Numbered from the stretch's first letter, positions 9,825 to 22,335 are shown. The stretch: DNA of 37,901 nucleotides from Teratosphaeria epicoccoides (GCA_021401465.1 JADDMT010000206.1:1-37901); one strand, 5' to 3'. Notes: a model not told the origin generated them from the sequence alone. Translations and numbers: made by a program.

Positions 9825-11290
9825 ATGTCGACGAATCCGACCCTAGACCTAGAGCTAGCAATTAGTGTAGGTTCTAAGCACGCCGAGTTTGCGGCCGACT
9901 ACGTCCGCGATACCGTCTAGGCATTAGAAGCCGCCGTCGCGCTGCAGAAGGCATATCCGGACTTTAATGCCTACGAGGATCTTGTTAACTAAGCCCCTTA
10001 GGTAGAGTATCGAGCTAGGCACAAGGTACTTGACGTCACATGCGGCAGTAGCCTAATTAGGCTCCTAGTGAGTACAAAGCTAGCTGCGCTAGATAGTGTA
10101 TACTTCCTAGACTTCTGTGCTAAGATGCTAGATAAGAGCTAGTAGTATGTGTTATAGCTAGGCCTTAGAGGCAATACTGTTACTAACTAATCTTTAGTAC
10201 TATGCGGGACTACTAGGGAAGCGTAGACTCGTAGCGCTTCATCTAGGCGAGGCTCGGTCGTACCCCTACAGCTAGCATCAAGCAGGCTGCTAGATGCCCT
10301 GACGGCTTTTAGATAGTATTTGCAAAGGGTATGCTAGAGATGTTTAAGCTACAGGTCTATTCGGGGCTAATCCGCTAGCTACGCAGGCTAGTTAGTGACA
10401 ATAGCTAGCTAATCTTAGATTAGAAGGAGCCTGCTCCTAGCTAGCAGCTACTCTTATACCGACTAAGCGAGGCTACTTCTATGGCCTATTAAGAGTATAC
10501 TATAAGAGACTAGGCCTTATTACTATCGCGTATTCAGAATGTTTAGCACCTTGCCCTACTAAGTCCTAGCTTTAACTGTCTAATCACGTAGTACACTATG
10601 ATTACTAGCTAGGACGAATTAGCGAGGGCGCGGAGATCTATGCTTGCTTTCTTCGCTAAGCCTAGTATAGCAAGTAAGGTGTCTCTCTACGCAGACTTTC
10701 TGACCTACTACCTGACAGATTAGTTAACTGCTCTCTACGGCTTATTCGTCAAGCGAGCAAGAACCCGTGTCAGCTATCTAACCGCGGCGTTAGAGGTTAA
10801 AGTCGACATAGCGTAGCATGAATAGCTTAATAGCAAGATCGGTAGTACTACTCCTAGGCAGAGGGGTTTCTAGGTCGAGCTCTTATACACTCTCCTTATT
10901 AAGCCTATAGTTACGATATCTCTTAATCAAGTTAAACGAGAATTGTCGCGTATAGAGAGACGTACGCTAGAACGACAGGTAGCGAAGGCTCTACAGAAAG
11001 GGTAGTAAATATGCGAGGTAGATAAGCTAGCTAGCTGCCTAGACGCTAGCTAGTAGAGAGATGTGCATGCGATGAGAGACTTTCGGCTAGTAGCACTAAC
11101 TACTAATCCTGCGGCATGACTAATAAGTAGTTATGCATGTAGGTAGAAGACCTGCTTCTAGCCGTAGCAGGTAGTAATTCATGACTTTCTTGAGAACTTA
11201 CTAAGCATCTACCTCTTAGCGACGTGCCTGCTGTCGAAAAGAAGCTCGTAGCTGTCATCGCTAAACACGAGTTTCCCTTTCTCAAGGTTA
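9825..11290 (+). pseudogene. Decayed gene of unknown function
   Basis: Plus-strand frame from ATG 9825, open except for TAG/TAA to about 10330. Coding character resumes in another frame from about 10640 to 11250, so an indel or intron lies between. The second part is long and well kept, helical and basic (many Leu, Arg, Lys), and includes a Cys-rich stretch near 11130-11165. I do not recognise a family. It is convergent with the Plavaka transposase on its right, so it could be a companion gene of that transposon or an unrelated host gene. The minus-strand frame at 11103-11285 is a shadow. Confidence 0.5.
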
Positions 11291-11579
11291 GTAGCCGCGA
11301 TTCTAACTAATCATACATACATATGCTAACTAGTTGTGTTTCTAGCTCCTAGCTAAGCTTCGTAACAAGATCTACAAAGGAGTCATTATGTCGCCTACCC
11401 TGATTAGCATCATGTTCAACTACGGCACAGGTTAGCTAAGTAGCTAAGTCGTCAAGTCTACTAGCGCTAGCTAGAAGAACTGCGTGCTAGGAGCCCTCCT
11501 TGTAGCGTGCTACCTTTATCGAGCTTACTAGTATGGCATTTGTTATGCATGTCACGATCGTTTACGTTTGTTTCTCCTT
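11291..11579. other. Spacer between convergent decayed genes
   Basis: About 290 bases between the tails of the 9825 gene and the transposase. It is TAG/CTA-rich, with no frame or repeat that I can support. It would hold the 3' untranslated regions of both genes. Confidence 0.4.
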
Positions 11580-14500
11580 AATTAGTCCTAAGTAGAGCTG
11601 CTAGCGACGCTACGCTTAAGCGATAGCGGCCCTTCCTTACTAGTAGCCGTAATATCGCGCTCCTTAGCTATATTCAGGCAATGTAGCTTGTGTTTAGTTG
11701 CTACCCTAGACTCTTGTTCCTCCTAGTCTGCATTATATATGAAGTTGTAGGTCTTAAAGTCGGCAGTGTTGTTAATGTACATGTCACATTAGCTAGAGGT
11801 GTCATATTCGTCTGTTAGTATAACGTAGATACTATAGTAGACGCTAGTAAGCCTGTAGATGCGGCGACCTTACAGAGTACCTTCCTATAGGCCGGAACGC
11901 ATCGCTATAATCACTGTCATGCTATGAACATCGTCTGCTCTTCTAGCCAGATCTTTCGGCTAGAATAGGTCTACGAACACACCTGTATAGGTCAGACGTT
12001 TATTATGTACTAGTATTATGTAGTTATAGCTATCTACTATGACGCGCGATTTCTTGTCTTAGAAGGTTACGACATATAACAGGCAAGCAGGCAGCCGGCC
12101 CTTAAAGGCGACGACTAGGTCAATTTGTCTATTAACGCTAGTAGTCTCGTCTGTAACTAGCGGCACTTCGTACTCCTAGACCTAGAGCTAGTCATTACGG
12201 CGATTGTCCTGGATTCCTTGCTAGTTCAGGGTACATCTAACGACGTCCGGCTTAGTTGCAGATAGATCGTCGGGATCCTTATAATGCATCTTCTAGCACT
12301 ATATACTAGCATAGAAAGATACATCTAAATCGTCGACCTAATCCGGTCTTCTCTTAATCCTGTTAGGATCAAGACGCATTATATTCGACGTCGATGTTAT
12401 ATTATACGACGCCTAGCACTCTCTGACAAACACTATAGTAGCATAACGGAAGTAAGGCCCTATCTCTAGCCCCATGTGTACTACTACATTACTAACTGTC
12501 CTCTATATGTCTCTACCTAGTAACGATTAGCTAAATCTTAGCCTTCGCTAGCTAAGGAAGGCTTCGACATCCTTCTGCTCTGTTAGTTAAGGCACTTCGC
12601 GCTCCTGAGCCTCTTAACGTTTAGTCTTAGTCTGCTGCTAGAACGTTAGGCTAGTATTAAAGAATGTAAGCATAGTAATCTTTCGCTAGAAGTACTCCAT
12701 AATTTAGTCCTCCTATCTGTTCTTCTTGTTAGTTAATTTGAATAGCTTCTTAACGTATTCGATATGCTTGTATTCAAAGTAGCTAGTGTCAAGGTCTAGC
12801 GCGTTGCCGAAGAGCCGTATTATGTCTACGTAGTATGTAAGGGCATGAAACTTAGGAAAATTAAAGTGCCCTTGTAGTTTACACATATTGTCTACTATCT
12901 TAGGCTCCTCCGCTCGCTCTGTCTACGCTTTCTTCTTTCTTAGCTCTCCTTTGCTTATGCGGTACTCCCTAAACTCTTCTTTATACTAGTTACATCGGAA
13001 TAGGGCGAGGACTATAAACTAGAGTGTTTTGCTATCATGTGAAGGATATTACGCTAACTAAGAGAAGTCTACTATCGCCTCCAAGAACTAGATAGCGCCA
13101 TGTACCTTAGCCTCTTCTAATAGTAGCACGAAGACTAGGAGCAACTGTCGTAGCATACTCTTCTGCTCCTAGCCTGTCTATTAGCTTACTACAGACATCT
13201 AGCTAAACACCCGGAGGTTCCTAAATGCAGGCACTACCGCGAAGCGACGGTCGATAATAACATCTAGTTAATAATCTACAATAGTCTTGCCTTTATTACT
13301 CTTTCTTGCTACTTTATGCTAGCCCTCGGCTTATAGGAGTACCGCTCTAGCTTGCTTCGAAGACAGAGGCAGTTAACTCTTAAGCAAATCTCGCGTCTAA
13401 TCTATGACATACATTAATACGCCCTTAAAGAGTTAGTAGAGTACGTCTACTATTAGCGTCTTGTAGATATTTAGGCTAGGGTACCTAAATGCGAAGTTTA
13501 GTAGGTCGTGTATATAGCTACTCTAGTCCTTCTTCGCTACTTGCTAGAGCATGATTTGTATTTACATGTCCTTATATATCCGCTATAGCGTAACTACTTC
13601 GAGGTCTTTGCGTTTTTCTAGATCGATTATACATATCGTGTAGTAGCGGTTATTCTTCACGCCTATGATTATTACCTGTTCTTAGTAGTCGATCGCGTAT
13701 ACTGTAATATTTAGGAAACATCGCTATGTCTTACTATCTACACATAAGACGTCAAGGCCCTTACCCGCAGCGAGCTTAGCAATAGGGTCGAACATTGTCT
13801 TCATGTAGCGATAGTATAGCTCGTCTCTAATGCTTCCTTTCCTGCCTTTAACTACTAGTAGCATCGCTAGGAGCACGCTACCTAGTCGATAGTTAGAGTT
13901 ACGAACTAATCTAGGCAGGTTGCTAATTATCAAGTATACTAGCTATGCGATTAGGTTACCTTGATAATTAGTAACCTGTGTCTTGTCACTAGTAAGAATT
14001 AGTAGCATAATTGTCGCTCTGTCTATACTAAGCTCTTTCTGTTTGTCCTACTACTAGTCTGTAGAGGCTATGTCCTAATAGATCCGCCTAGGCAGGTCAT
14101 CTAGAGTCTTAAGGCAATAAGGCGCGTACACGAGATTATTCCTGAAAGCCTTGTGCCCTATGAGAAAGCGCATAACGTCTTCGACTTTCTAGTGCCTTAG
14201 AGGCACTATCTTGACACTAGAGGTCGACTGTAGAGATTCTAATTCAATGTTTGTAATACTCTACTTTGTAATGAATAGTAGTTAGTAGGCACTTACTTCT
14301 CGGATCTTGTCCTTAAGCTCTACGCCTAACTAAAAGCTAAGCAGTTCGTAGATCTTCTATAGCTAGGGATTCTTGAATAACCGATTAATAGCGTTACTCG
14401 AAATGCCTTTATATAAGAGCTAGTATGCGAATACTATATCTACATTACTTTAGAAGAAGGCATGGCCCTATTTATTAAGTTCCTTATCTGTCTGTTCGTT

Positions 14501-14950
14501 AGACCTAGTCAAGGTTATTACTAACTTAGTAGGATTACAGCTTAACGTACACTTTAGTTAGCCTACCTACTATAAGACTACCTACGCTAAAAGGTGTCTA
14601 CTTGTATAGTTGCTCGCACCTAGCAGACAACAGCCTACTAGCGCGCATATAGATTAAAGCTAAGCTGTACTCGCTCATGACGCCATGTAGCCTACCTGTT
14701 TAGCTGCTATTCGTGTCTCTATATCGTCTATCTAGAGATGTAGCATCTCTTGTAAATGCTGCTAGGTTGTCGTAGAGACTAAGCGCGTTAATGTTACTAC
14801 TGTTATCGTCGATTACCCTAGCCGTTGCTACTATCTCTTTCTCTTGCATGTAAGCCTCATTAAACACAGGCTCGACGACTGTGACTAGTTCCTCGTTTGC
14901 AACATACTACCTATCTACTCCCGCAGCATCGTCGACTAATGCCCCCTCCT
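11580..14950 (-). pseudogene. Plavaka-type DNA transposase (CMC-like), decayed
   Basis: The minus strand reads as one protein of about 1,000 residues once TAG/TAA are treated as former Gln/Trp codons. It contains the hallmark blocks of fungal Plavaka transposases in order: a tract with Leu-Thr-Ser-Asp-Lys-Thr-Gln followed by a conserved region ending in Asn-Leu-Pro (about 13990-13910); a Leu-Leu-Val-Val-Lys segment; a Cys-x-Asp core followed by a region corresponding to the family's Phe-Pro-Glu-Gln block (about 13745-13670); a Cys pair in which one Cys is Tyr; a Leu-Leu-Lys-Gly-like helix (about 13430); Asp-Arg-Arg-Phe with Val-Val-Pro (about 13240-13220); a His-Ile-Glu-Tyr with Asn-Lys-Lys-Asn segment (about 12760-12720); and a C-terminal Tyr-Ile-Asn-Asn block (about 11785). 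It would cut and paste the transposon in the nucleus. The start near 14950 is not resolved; the stop is near 11580. Confidence 0.78.
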
Positions 14951-15879
14951 TGTAGGCGAGGACATCGTCTGCTAATTAAGTTTCGACTCTATCGTTCGAG
15001 TCTAAGGAGATGTTCAAATCTGACGCGTATTTCTCGTTAGGTCTAAGATCTATAGTGCTCTAATTAATGAAGTGCTAAAACTTCGCCGCCATGTAGGTAG
15101 GAACATGCTAGGCATGACTACTATGACCTTTTAATGCCTTGCTATAGCCTGTGTAGTATAGTATGCGCTATGAAGCTATTGTCGACATAGTGTGTTATAA
15201 AGGCTACGGCGCTTATAGACGCGTTAATCACTATAAACACCTGACCCCTAGAAAGGTACGCATGCCGCGCGGGTAGCTAATTGCCGCTTAGACAGTTTAT
15301 CCTGTTAGCTAGCTGTATGTAGTTAGGGTTAGTGTTTAGGTTAATAGAAGAATCGAGTGTTATTAGAGTGTAGTAGTAAAGGAGGGCCTAGAGTAGACGA
15401 AAATGGATGTGCTAGGAGTATACTAGCGGCAGTTATATTAGCTAACTCATTCTGTCGATCGCAGGCAGTACGAGCGCTATTTTGGCCGGGAATCCCGAAT
15501 TTCGAGTAGTTTCATATATAAATCTAAAGTGTATAGTATTCATATGCATAGAGTTATACCCTCTATTACTAGCGGCTTAGATGTGTAGCGTAGACGTAGT
15601 AGGAGTGCCGCTAGTATACTACTAGCAGTCGTTGTCTGTTAATTATAAGGGTTTAAAACGTGTAGTAGCAATCTATAGGTCGGACCTTGACGTAGTAGTA
15701 GTAGACGTACTGCTAGTATACTACTAGCATTTAGTAGTCGTCAAGTACATTCGAACGGACGAGATGATCGGTGTTATGCATATACTCTATTAGATGAGGT
15801 GCTTGTGTAGTCGCTATCTAAAACGATACTAATCGCGCATGACTACTAGCATTACTCTATCACAAGATTGTAGTTAAAC
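14951..15879. other. Intergenic region with repeated TATAC-centred palindromes
   Basis: No gene is supported. It contains three copies of a motif built on GTATAC: GGAGTATACTAGCGG (about 15416), CCGCTAGTATACTACTAGC (about 15607) and TGCTAGTATACTACTAGCA (about 15711). The same motif recurs at about 7304, 19993 and 20748. The right end of the Plavaka element probably lies in here, but I could not identify its terminal inverted repeat. Confidence 0.4.
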
Positions 15880-16430
15880 CCTAGTTAATCTGTCATCTTA
15901 CGCTAGCCTGCGTAGCCTGTACGATCCTATGCCTCTCTACTTGCCCTAATCATCGCGCATAGTATTAATGAAGTCGTTACTAGTCTGCTAATAGTTTATA
16001 GTCTACTCTCCGAATTAGCTCTATAGCGCAACCTAGTAGAATCTCATTGCCTCTGTTAATCGCGCTAACTACATTAATCTAGTGTGACTAACCCTACTAT
16101 AGGCTTGCCTAGTTAACTACTGTTTTAAGTTGTCATCTAGTATCATGATAGCGTTAGTAGGTACAAGAGTTACGCTACTCTTAATTTTGTTCACAGTCGA
16201 TATAAGCAACTAAGGGTCGTCTTAGTAGCCTTTAACAATAGGATTAGTAGTCATGAAGTCCCCTACAATCATGGCCTTATCTTTCGACCTGTAATCTAGC
16301 CCGATGAACCTAGCTATCTTGTTAAATCTGTCTAGGATGTAACCGTTCTCTACTACCTACTAGAGATACTAGTCAAAGTTAGTACATGTTAGGCAAGGAA
16401 ATAGTTGCCTTGCGCGTATAGGCTTAAGTA
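15880..16430 (-). pseudogene. SNF2-family helicase C-terminal lobe, fragment
   Basis: Minus-strand frame with TAG/TAA at Gln/Trp sites. From the right: a Cys-x2-Cys segment, Arg-Phe-Asn-Lys, Lys-Asp-Lys-Ala-Met-Ile-Val-Gly-Asp-Phe (equivalent to the motif IV strand), then Phe/Tyr-Gln-Asp-Asp-Pro-Gln-Leu-Leu-Ile-Ser-Thr-Val and Ser-x-Val-Thr-Leu-Val (motif V). Ile-Leu-Asp-Asp-Asn with Gln-Ala-x-x-Arg-Val (motif VI) follows about 25 residues later. The order and spacing fit the second RecA-like lobe of SNF2 ATPases, which remodel chromatin or move on DNA. I do not find the Walker A / DEXH lobe upstream, so only part of the gene remains or it has been replaced. Confidence 0.6.
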
Positions 16431-17654
16431 TCCTGTTCCTATATGCGTGTCTTAAGTGCCACAATTATTAGGACCCTAGCGTCTAGATCATGCCTGCTAC
16501 AGATAGTGTCGTAGCGGACTAGAAGATAGACAATGCGGCGTCGCATATACGACGGCTACGGCTATAGCGATAAGGTACGAAAAGCGCGGAAGGGTCCGCC
16601 GTATCTTTTATCTGAAGTTAGCCAAGAGACTAACGAGTATAAACAACGTGTGTTTCGAGTAATCCTGATATCTGTAATTTAAACAGACACGATATAGGCA
16701 TAGCCCGAACGATGAGTGTGCGTGTTTCCTCGACAAGAACCTCTAAGACCTAGCGTAGCATGATTTACAAACCTAAGGCGCTATAATAGCAGAGCATAGG
16801 CATAATCGAAGTAGGCCTTATACTTTAACATAACGATTACCTACGCCTGTACGCTACGTTAGAAGAATGGATAGAGCAGCTTAGCCTACTTGGCCGAATT
16901 GCGCGGTTAATAGCAGCGAAGGAGTGCATGTTCTAGGAAACGAGCGCCTTCTTTAGTAGTAGTAGGGAATTACAACTCAAATTCCTGGCGACAGTAGAGG
17001 CGTTACAGACACGAGCAGGGGAGGTTAGTTTTTAGCATCTACTATACAAGATATCGTCAAACTATTAGCGGCAGACAGTCTAGAAGTCGACAATTACCTG
17101 GGGTTAACATGAAGGTAGTATAGCTGTTATAGTTTAAACGCGGCTTAAAGGCCTTTAGAATAATATGTACAGGATATTCTCTCGCATATAGAACGAATCT
17201 TACTACTATATACGCAGGATCTACTACAGAGCAACTACATCCGTTAGGCTGTGTTATACAGGCAGACATGCTATATAGCGCGGATGTTTCATAGTACCTA
17301 TACTAGCTATCATTAAAGAATTAATGCTAACCGAGGCTAGTTCTACTAGCGGTATTTTAATAGCATACTGCTAGCAAGCTAAAAGTACCGCCGGCTAATA
17401 GGGAAGCGCAATTTTAGGGGTAGCCAAATTTAGATGACACTCGCGCATCGCAAGATACTATAAACATCGCGTCTCCTCCTTCTTCTACATTAATAGACGC
17501 TACGTAGCTACATTAGACAGTAACTCGTAGTATGTGCATATTTACATGCTATAGATATTATCCTTTACTAACCTGCTACTAGACCTACATGACTAAGAAG
17601 GATATACCGCGCTCTGTTCTCTGCTAATCCTTTAAGTCGCGTCCTTCTTTAATT
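16431..17654. other. Region with only weak coding signal
   Basis: A plus-strand frame from about 16635 to 17330 has mainly TAG/TAA stops and a long clean middle (about 16930-17310). The minus strand is also open at 17057-17269. I cannot decide which was coding and recognise neither. The right part (about 17400-17654) carries ACTATAAACAT (about 17457) followed by C/T-rich sequence and looks like the promoter and leader of the gene starting at 17655. Confidence 0.35.
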
Positions 17655-19290
17655 ATGCCTTCGAAGAAAGATAGACAACAGAGGTCACGTTCCGCGTCAT
17701 CTAGCAGCAGTTCGAATTACGATCTAGCGAATGATTTAGAAGACCTGCTAAGCAACGATAGCGATAGTGTAGACGACGGCAACGAGGAGATAGCTAACTA
17801 GGAGCATGAGGATTTTATAGTGCCTAAAGCCTATACAAAGGCGACTAATATAAGAAGCTCCCCGCATATGGCGGCTATGCTAACATGTATACAGACAACG
17901 ACATACTAGTTACGAAGAGACTAGACGCATAAGCGGTCATCCTTACCGCTAAGGTAGAATTAGCCGTATAAGAGGCTTCGGTAATTGTCTCGCGACATGT
18001 GACGAGATAGTAGCAAACCTAAGAATGACAGGGTAAAGACATAGCAGCTAAGTATCTGTCGAGGCTATTATAATAGCCGACCTACTAATCACGGGAGCGA
18101 CAGCAACAGTCAAAACTACCGTAACAGCGAGTCTCGTAGCCGCTAGGGCGATAGTAGTAGTCAAAGTCAGTCTAGGAGCTAGTCGAGTAGCCGTCGAGGC
18201 TATAATAGCAGCTAGACTACAAACTCTGACTAAGGATACGACTACTCTAGCAGCGAAGATATACGTAGTAGCCCTCCCGTACATAAAGACAAGCTAATCG
18301 AGCCTTTACTTGTCAAAGTCTAAGAACTCTCGTAGATAGACGCTTCACAAGGGCGGAAGGGCATTTCTGTGCTATACCCTACAGCTCCTACTTACTAGCC
18401 GAGTTGTAAGCATATTGCAATTAACTAGTAGCTTGTGGCGCGTAATATGCTAGGGATAAAAGGTCGAGTTAGCTCGAGGCTAGACGACGTAGATTTAGAT
18501 ACTATAAGTACCTACGTAGGTCCTATGAGGAGGTGCTAATGTTAGGGGCGTAGATAAGGCAGAGGTTACGTTAGTGCCGTAATAGCTACACGAATAGGGT
18601 CAGAGAAGCTATACTCGCATAGTCCGGCAAGGTAGACGATAAGCAGGGTTTAAAGGACTAGGCCGCGGACATGTTAATAGAAAGCAGATTCGAATGCGAG
18701 AACGAAGAAGAGGTAAGGAGAGAAGGCTTAGATGTCGTCAAAAGCGCTAACATGTTACAGGACCGGAGGTTTCTAAGCCTACTCGTGATCTTTTGTATGA
18801 AGAAGGCGTTCTTCTAGTTTAATTAGAAACTAGCATAGAATCCTTTAGAGTTACGCGAGGTAAACGCTTTCATGTTAAACAGCGTGTATGCTACTATTAC
18901 ATACCTACTAGCCTAGATCAGAAATAGCCCTTCGGAGTTCAAGACAAAGGCTAGCAAGACGAGATAGGTTCTAGTTAGCAGTGTCGATATCGATGATATC
19001 TTCGAGGGGAAGAAGAAGTATTAGGAAGAGCTCGATGCTAACAGACAGGAGGTCATTATAGCGACTATCATGGCACGTATATTAGGGGGGGAGGACGAAG
19101 GCAAGATAGTACTACTAGTGTAGGCGGCGCTAGCTATCAAGAAGGATCGCAGCATGACAGGCTTAGAGAGAGAATACGAGGACTTGCGGAGGCGAAAGGC
19201 ACTACGCGAGAATAGTACAGGGGAGACATTGTCGAGAGGGCCTATGCTAACTTCTGCTAGGTCGTACGTAATTGTTAGGTTAGCGTAGTG
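17655..19290 (+). pseudogene. Decayed gene with Ser/Arg-rich N-terminal region, unknown function
   Basis: Plus-strand frame from ATG 17655. The N-terminus is basic and Ser-rich, then acidic, followed by a long Ser/Arg/Gly-rich low-complexity stretch (about 18050-18280). Next is a folded-looking part with Arg-Asn-Met-Leu-Gly-Ile. A single-base frame change lies near 18520. Beyond it the frame stays open, apart from TAG, to about 19290, with helical, Glu/Lys/Arg-rich sequence ending in a likely coiled-coil patch (about 19080-19210). Low-complexity N-terminus plus helical body would fit a Gag-like or nucleic-acid-binding protein, but I do not recognise the family. The minus-strand frame at 18048-18284 is the shadow of the SR repeat. 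Confidence 0.5.
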
Positions 19291-20942
19291 TTAGCCCGAC
19301 ACGACGATCAAGCTAGGCCTTAATGTCATTAATAGTAGGCGTTCGCAAGCATGTAGCGGATGTTTAAGCGGACACTAACAGAGGGAGCGAGGGCCATAAC
19401 GGCAGAAGGGCAAATGTTAGTAACTATAGTAGTAAGGCAAGCGATTATGACGGTAACGACTAGCCGATGTAGGGACTAGAGGAGCTATTGTCGCGGGACA
19501 CCCTACATAACAGTGTTATGACAACGAGGTTAGTTTCTCGTCTAACATCACGGCCATGATTACTAACATGTACTTGTCTAGTATGAAAGCTACTATAGTC
19601 GATAAGCCCTGACCTAGACACACGCAAGATGAAAGGTTAGTAGCCTTAGCGCGTCATGAGGGCTAGCTATCGCTAACGAGGCGGAAGTAGCGAGAGGCCT
19701 AAGCTACAGAGTAGGCGGTTAATTGTAACTAGTATAGACAAGCGGTATAGGCAAGAGGACTTATGTATTAACTAAACCATGCTAATAACGGATAAACGCT
19801 AGCGCGGCTCTAGCGAGAGGCGAAACGCAAAGACTTACTAACACACAGTAAGTGCGATTATTAACTCTATGTATTAGCGTAGTTAATGACAATAGCTATA
19901 GGACACAAAGCTTGACTGTAAAGGACAAAGACTAAGGCGATAGTAGGAGCTAAGCTTTGCTAGAGGTAGAGGCAAAAAATGCTAGGTAAGTATGCTAGTA
20001 GTATACTAGCGTTATGCTACTAACATACCGCTAGTACTTTAATATTAATAGGAGGTACTAGTAGTAGTTTAGTAGCTACGTAGTATACATTAGCTAACGA
20101 TTATAATGCAGCATAGCATGCGCTCTACTCGATTAGTATAATCTTATAAGCAACTAGTCGAACGTTATAGAGAAGGTAGAGGATACGCTCGACGACTCTA
20201 AGTTAAGGGATAGTCAGTTGTAGTAGCATACTACATTTACGGACTCGACCTTGTCAGAGCAGATTAAGGGCTATAGCGACAAGGTCTTTAATGATGCGAC
20301 CTTTAAGAAGCTACAGGAGGGGCGAAATAGTAGCGCTTTAGGAAAGTCGGTAGTAGTAAAGGTAAGCTAGTAGAACGGAATAGAGGATAAGGGCGAGTAG
20401 AAGATTCATGTGTAAGGGCCGATACAGGATGTGTGGATAGTATGTAGTAGCTATGCATTTGTTACTAGCTATACCGATTAAGGTCTTCGGGCGTAAGGCG
20501 CAAGTTAGATATAGCAGCTTGCTTGAATTTAAGAGGCGTCGTAAGAGCTGCGTTTAAGCTGTATATGTGTTTAGTGTTAGCAAATCTGCTTAATTCGCGT
20601 TATACGTCAGGTCTAGTGTAAATAGTAAAAGAGCATAGTACGACAACAACGAGATATATAGTATTAACTAAAATCATGACTTTAACATCTATTGCATGCA
20701 AATTGTTTTGATTCGAGTAGCTCGGCTTGTGTGCCTGAGCTACTTGCCGCTAGTATACTGCTAGTAGTAAGTTACTTACTAGTAGTACTCTTGCACTATG
20801 AGCTACTCGTGTCGCAGACAAAAGTAGCTTAGGAGGGGCCGAGTTTCTTAGGGGTACATACAAGCAGGCTAAGTCAGACAAGTAGGTAAGTAAGCTAAGT
20901 AACACAAGTTACTCGGTCTACTTAGGGCCTTGGTTTTCGAGA
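19291..20942. other. Gene-poor stretch with hairpins
   Basis: No gene is supported. TAG/CTA are very dense, and short open runs appear on both strands without family signal. There are GTATAC palindromes near 19993 (GCTAGTAGTATACTAGC) and 20748 (CCGCTAGTATACTGCTAG), and a pair of inverted 9-mers GAGTAGCTC / GAGCTACTC (about 20713 and 20797). The right end reads CTTAGGGCCTTGGTTTTCGAGA and stops at the gypsy fragment; a reverse-complement relative of this edge is at 7222. Confidence 0.4.
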
Positions 20943-22335
20943 CAGAGGAGCATATTTAGCATCTAAGGATAGTACTTAAACGGCTCCGTAAGTTTGCTCT
21001 ATACGCAAACCTAAAGAAGTGCTTATTCCTGACAGATAGGATTAAGTTTCTTGGATACATCGTCTCTACAGAAGGAGTTATCATAGATGACTAAAGGGTG
21101 TCTATAATCGCAGAGTAGCCGTAGCTAACTACCCTCCGAGAAGTGCAGGTGTTCCTAGGATTTACTAACTTCTACCGCAGATTCATACGGTCCTACTCGA
21201 AGATCGTAGCTCCTCTTACAGCCCTCGCAAAGGGCGCGATTTAAGGAAGAAAGCCAGGGATAGTACCTTAGGAGGAGGCTTAGAGCAAGGCTTTCTCTGA
21301 ACTTAAAGCAGCCTTCTAAACTACACCTATACTTTAGCACTTTAACCCTGCCGCGAAGATCCGAATAGAGACTAATGCTTCAAAATTCGCAATAGCCGTA
21401 ATTATATCGTAGCTCTAGTCATACGAAGGTAGTACGCGATAGTACCTAGTTGCCTTCTAGTCGCGGAAGATGCAGGGCGCTAAGCCTAACTACGAGACTC
21501 ATGACTAAGAGCTTTTAGCTATTGTTAACAGCTTTAAGGAGTACTAACACTACCTTGAAGGCGCAGCGTACCCTATTAAGGTACTTACTGACTATAATAA
21601 CCTTTGCGGCTTCATGGGCGTAAAGTAGCTAAGTAGTTAGCAAGCAAGGTAGGCGACTTTCCTCGCTAGCTTTGACTTCGTTATCTAGCATCGTTCCGGA
21701 AAGACGAATCTAGCTAACGGTCCTTCGCGACGACTAGACTACGACACTAGGGAGCAGAGTAACTAATAGCTTCTCTCTACGCTACAAACAAAGCTTGTAG
21801 TTTAGGGCGGCGATCTGTCGTTAGCTTCTCTTGTAGGTCGACTGTAGGTCTAATAGGGCCTCATAGCCTCTGCTAGCAACAAACCCTCCTATCTAGCAGT
21901 TGTAGCGACCGCGTCTAGCTTGATCCGTGTAGTAGTTAACTAGCTTACATGTAGTAAGCATGTAATGTATAAAGAACCCTTTAAAGAAGTCTCGAGACTT
22001 ATTTAGCAGTTGCAAGAGCGAGAACCAGAGTTAATTAATGAGGGTGTAGCCCTCTAGGACACTGCAGGCGGTCTAAACTACTAGATCAAGTTAGGCGACT
22101 TATAGTACTTTGACAATAGGCTCTACGTACCTACTAACTACATACTCTGTTTGTAGCTCCTCTGTATTCATTATGACAATGAACTCGCGGGCCATTTTGG
22201 CGCAGAGAAGACAATCGCACTTCTTAGACGCAAATACTAGTAGCTAATGCTAGAACAGGATGTCTCTAACTATGTCAAATCCTGCTAGACATGCTAGGTT
22301 AGCAAATCTCGGCGCTATTACCCCTATAGCGATGC
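20943..22335 (+). pseudogene. pol: Element B3: truncated pol (RT end, RNase H, integrase zinc domain)
   Basis: Plus-strand fragment colinear with 36064-37455 of copy B2. It begins in RT just after the catalytic motif (at the Glu-His-Ile block), runs through RNase H, where the expected Glu-Thr-Asp reads Glu-Thr-Asn (about 21368), and ends in the integrase HHCC zinc domain just after the Cys pair. Gln and Trp codons are replaced by TAG/TAA at mostly the same sites as in the sister copies. The left end abuts the palindrome-rich edge at 20942. The right end abuts the 3' LTR of B1, whose orientation is opposite. The minus-strand frame at 21155-21340 is a shadow. Confidence 0.88.

Noticed and set aside
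17057..17269. Minus-strand 70-codon frame as a gene
   Set aside because: The plus strand is equally open over a longer range; no motif on either, so no call made.
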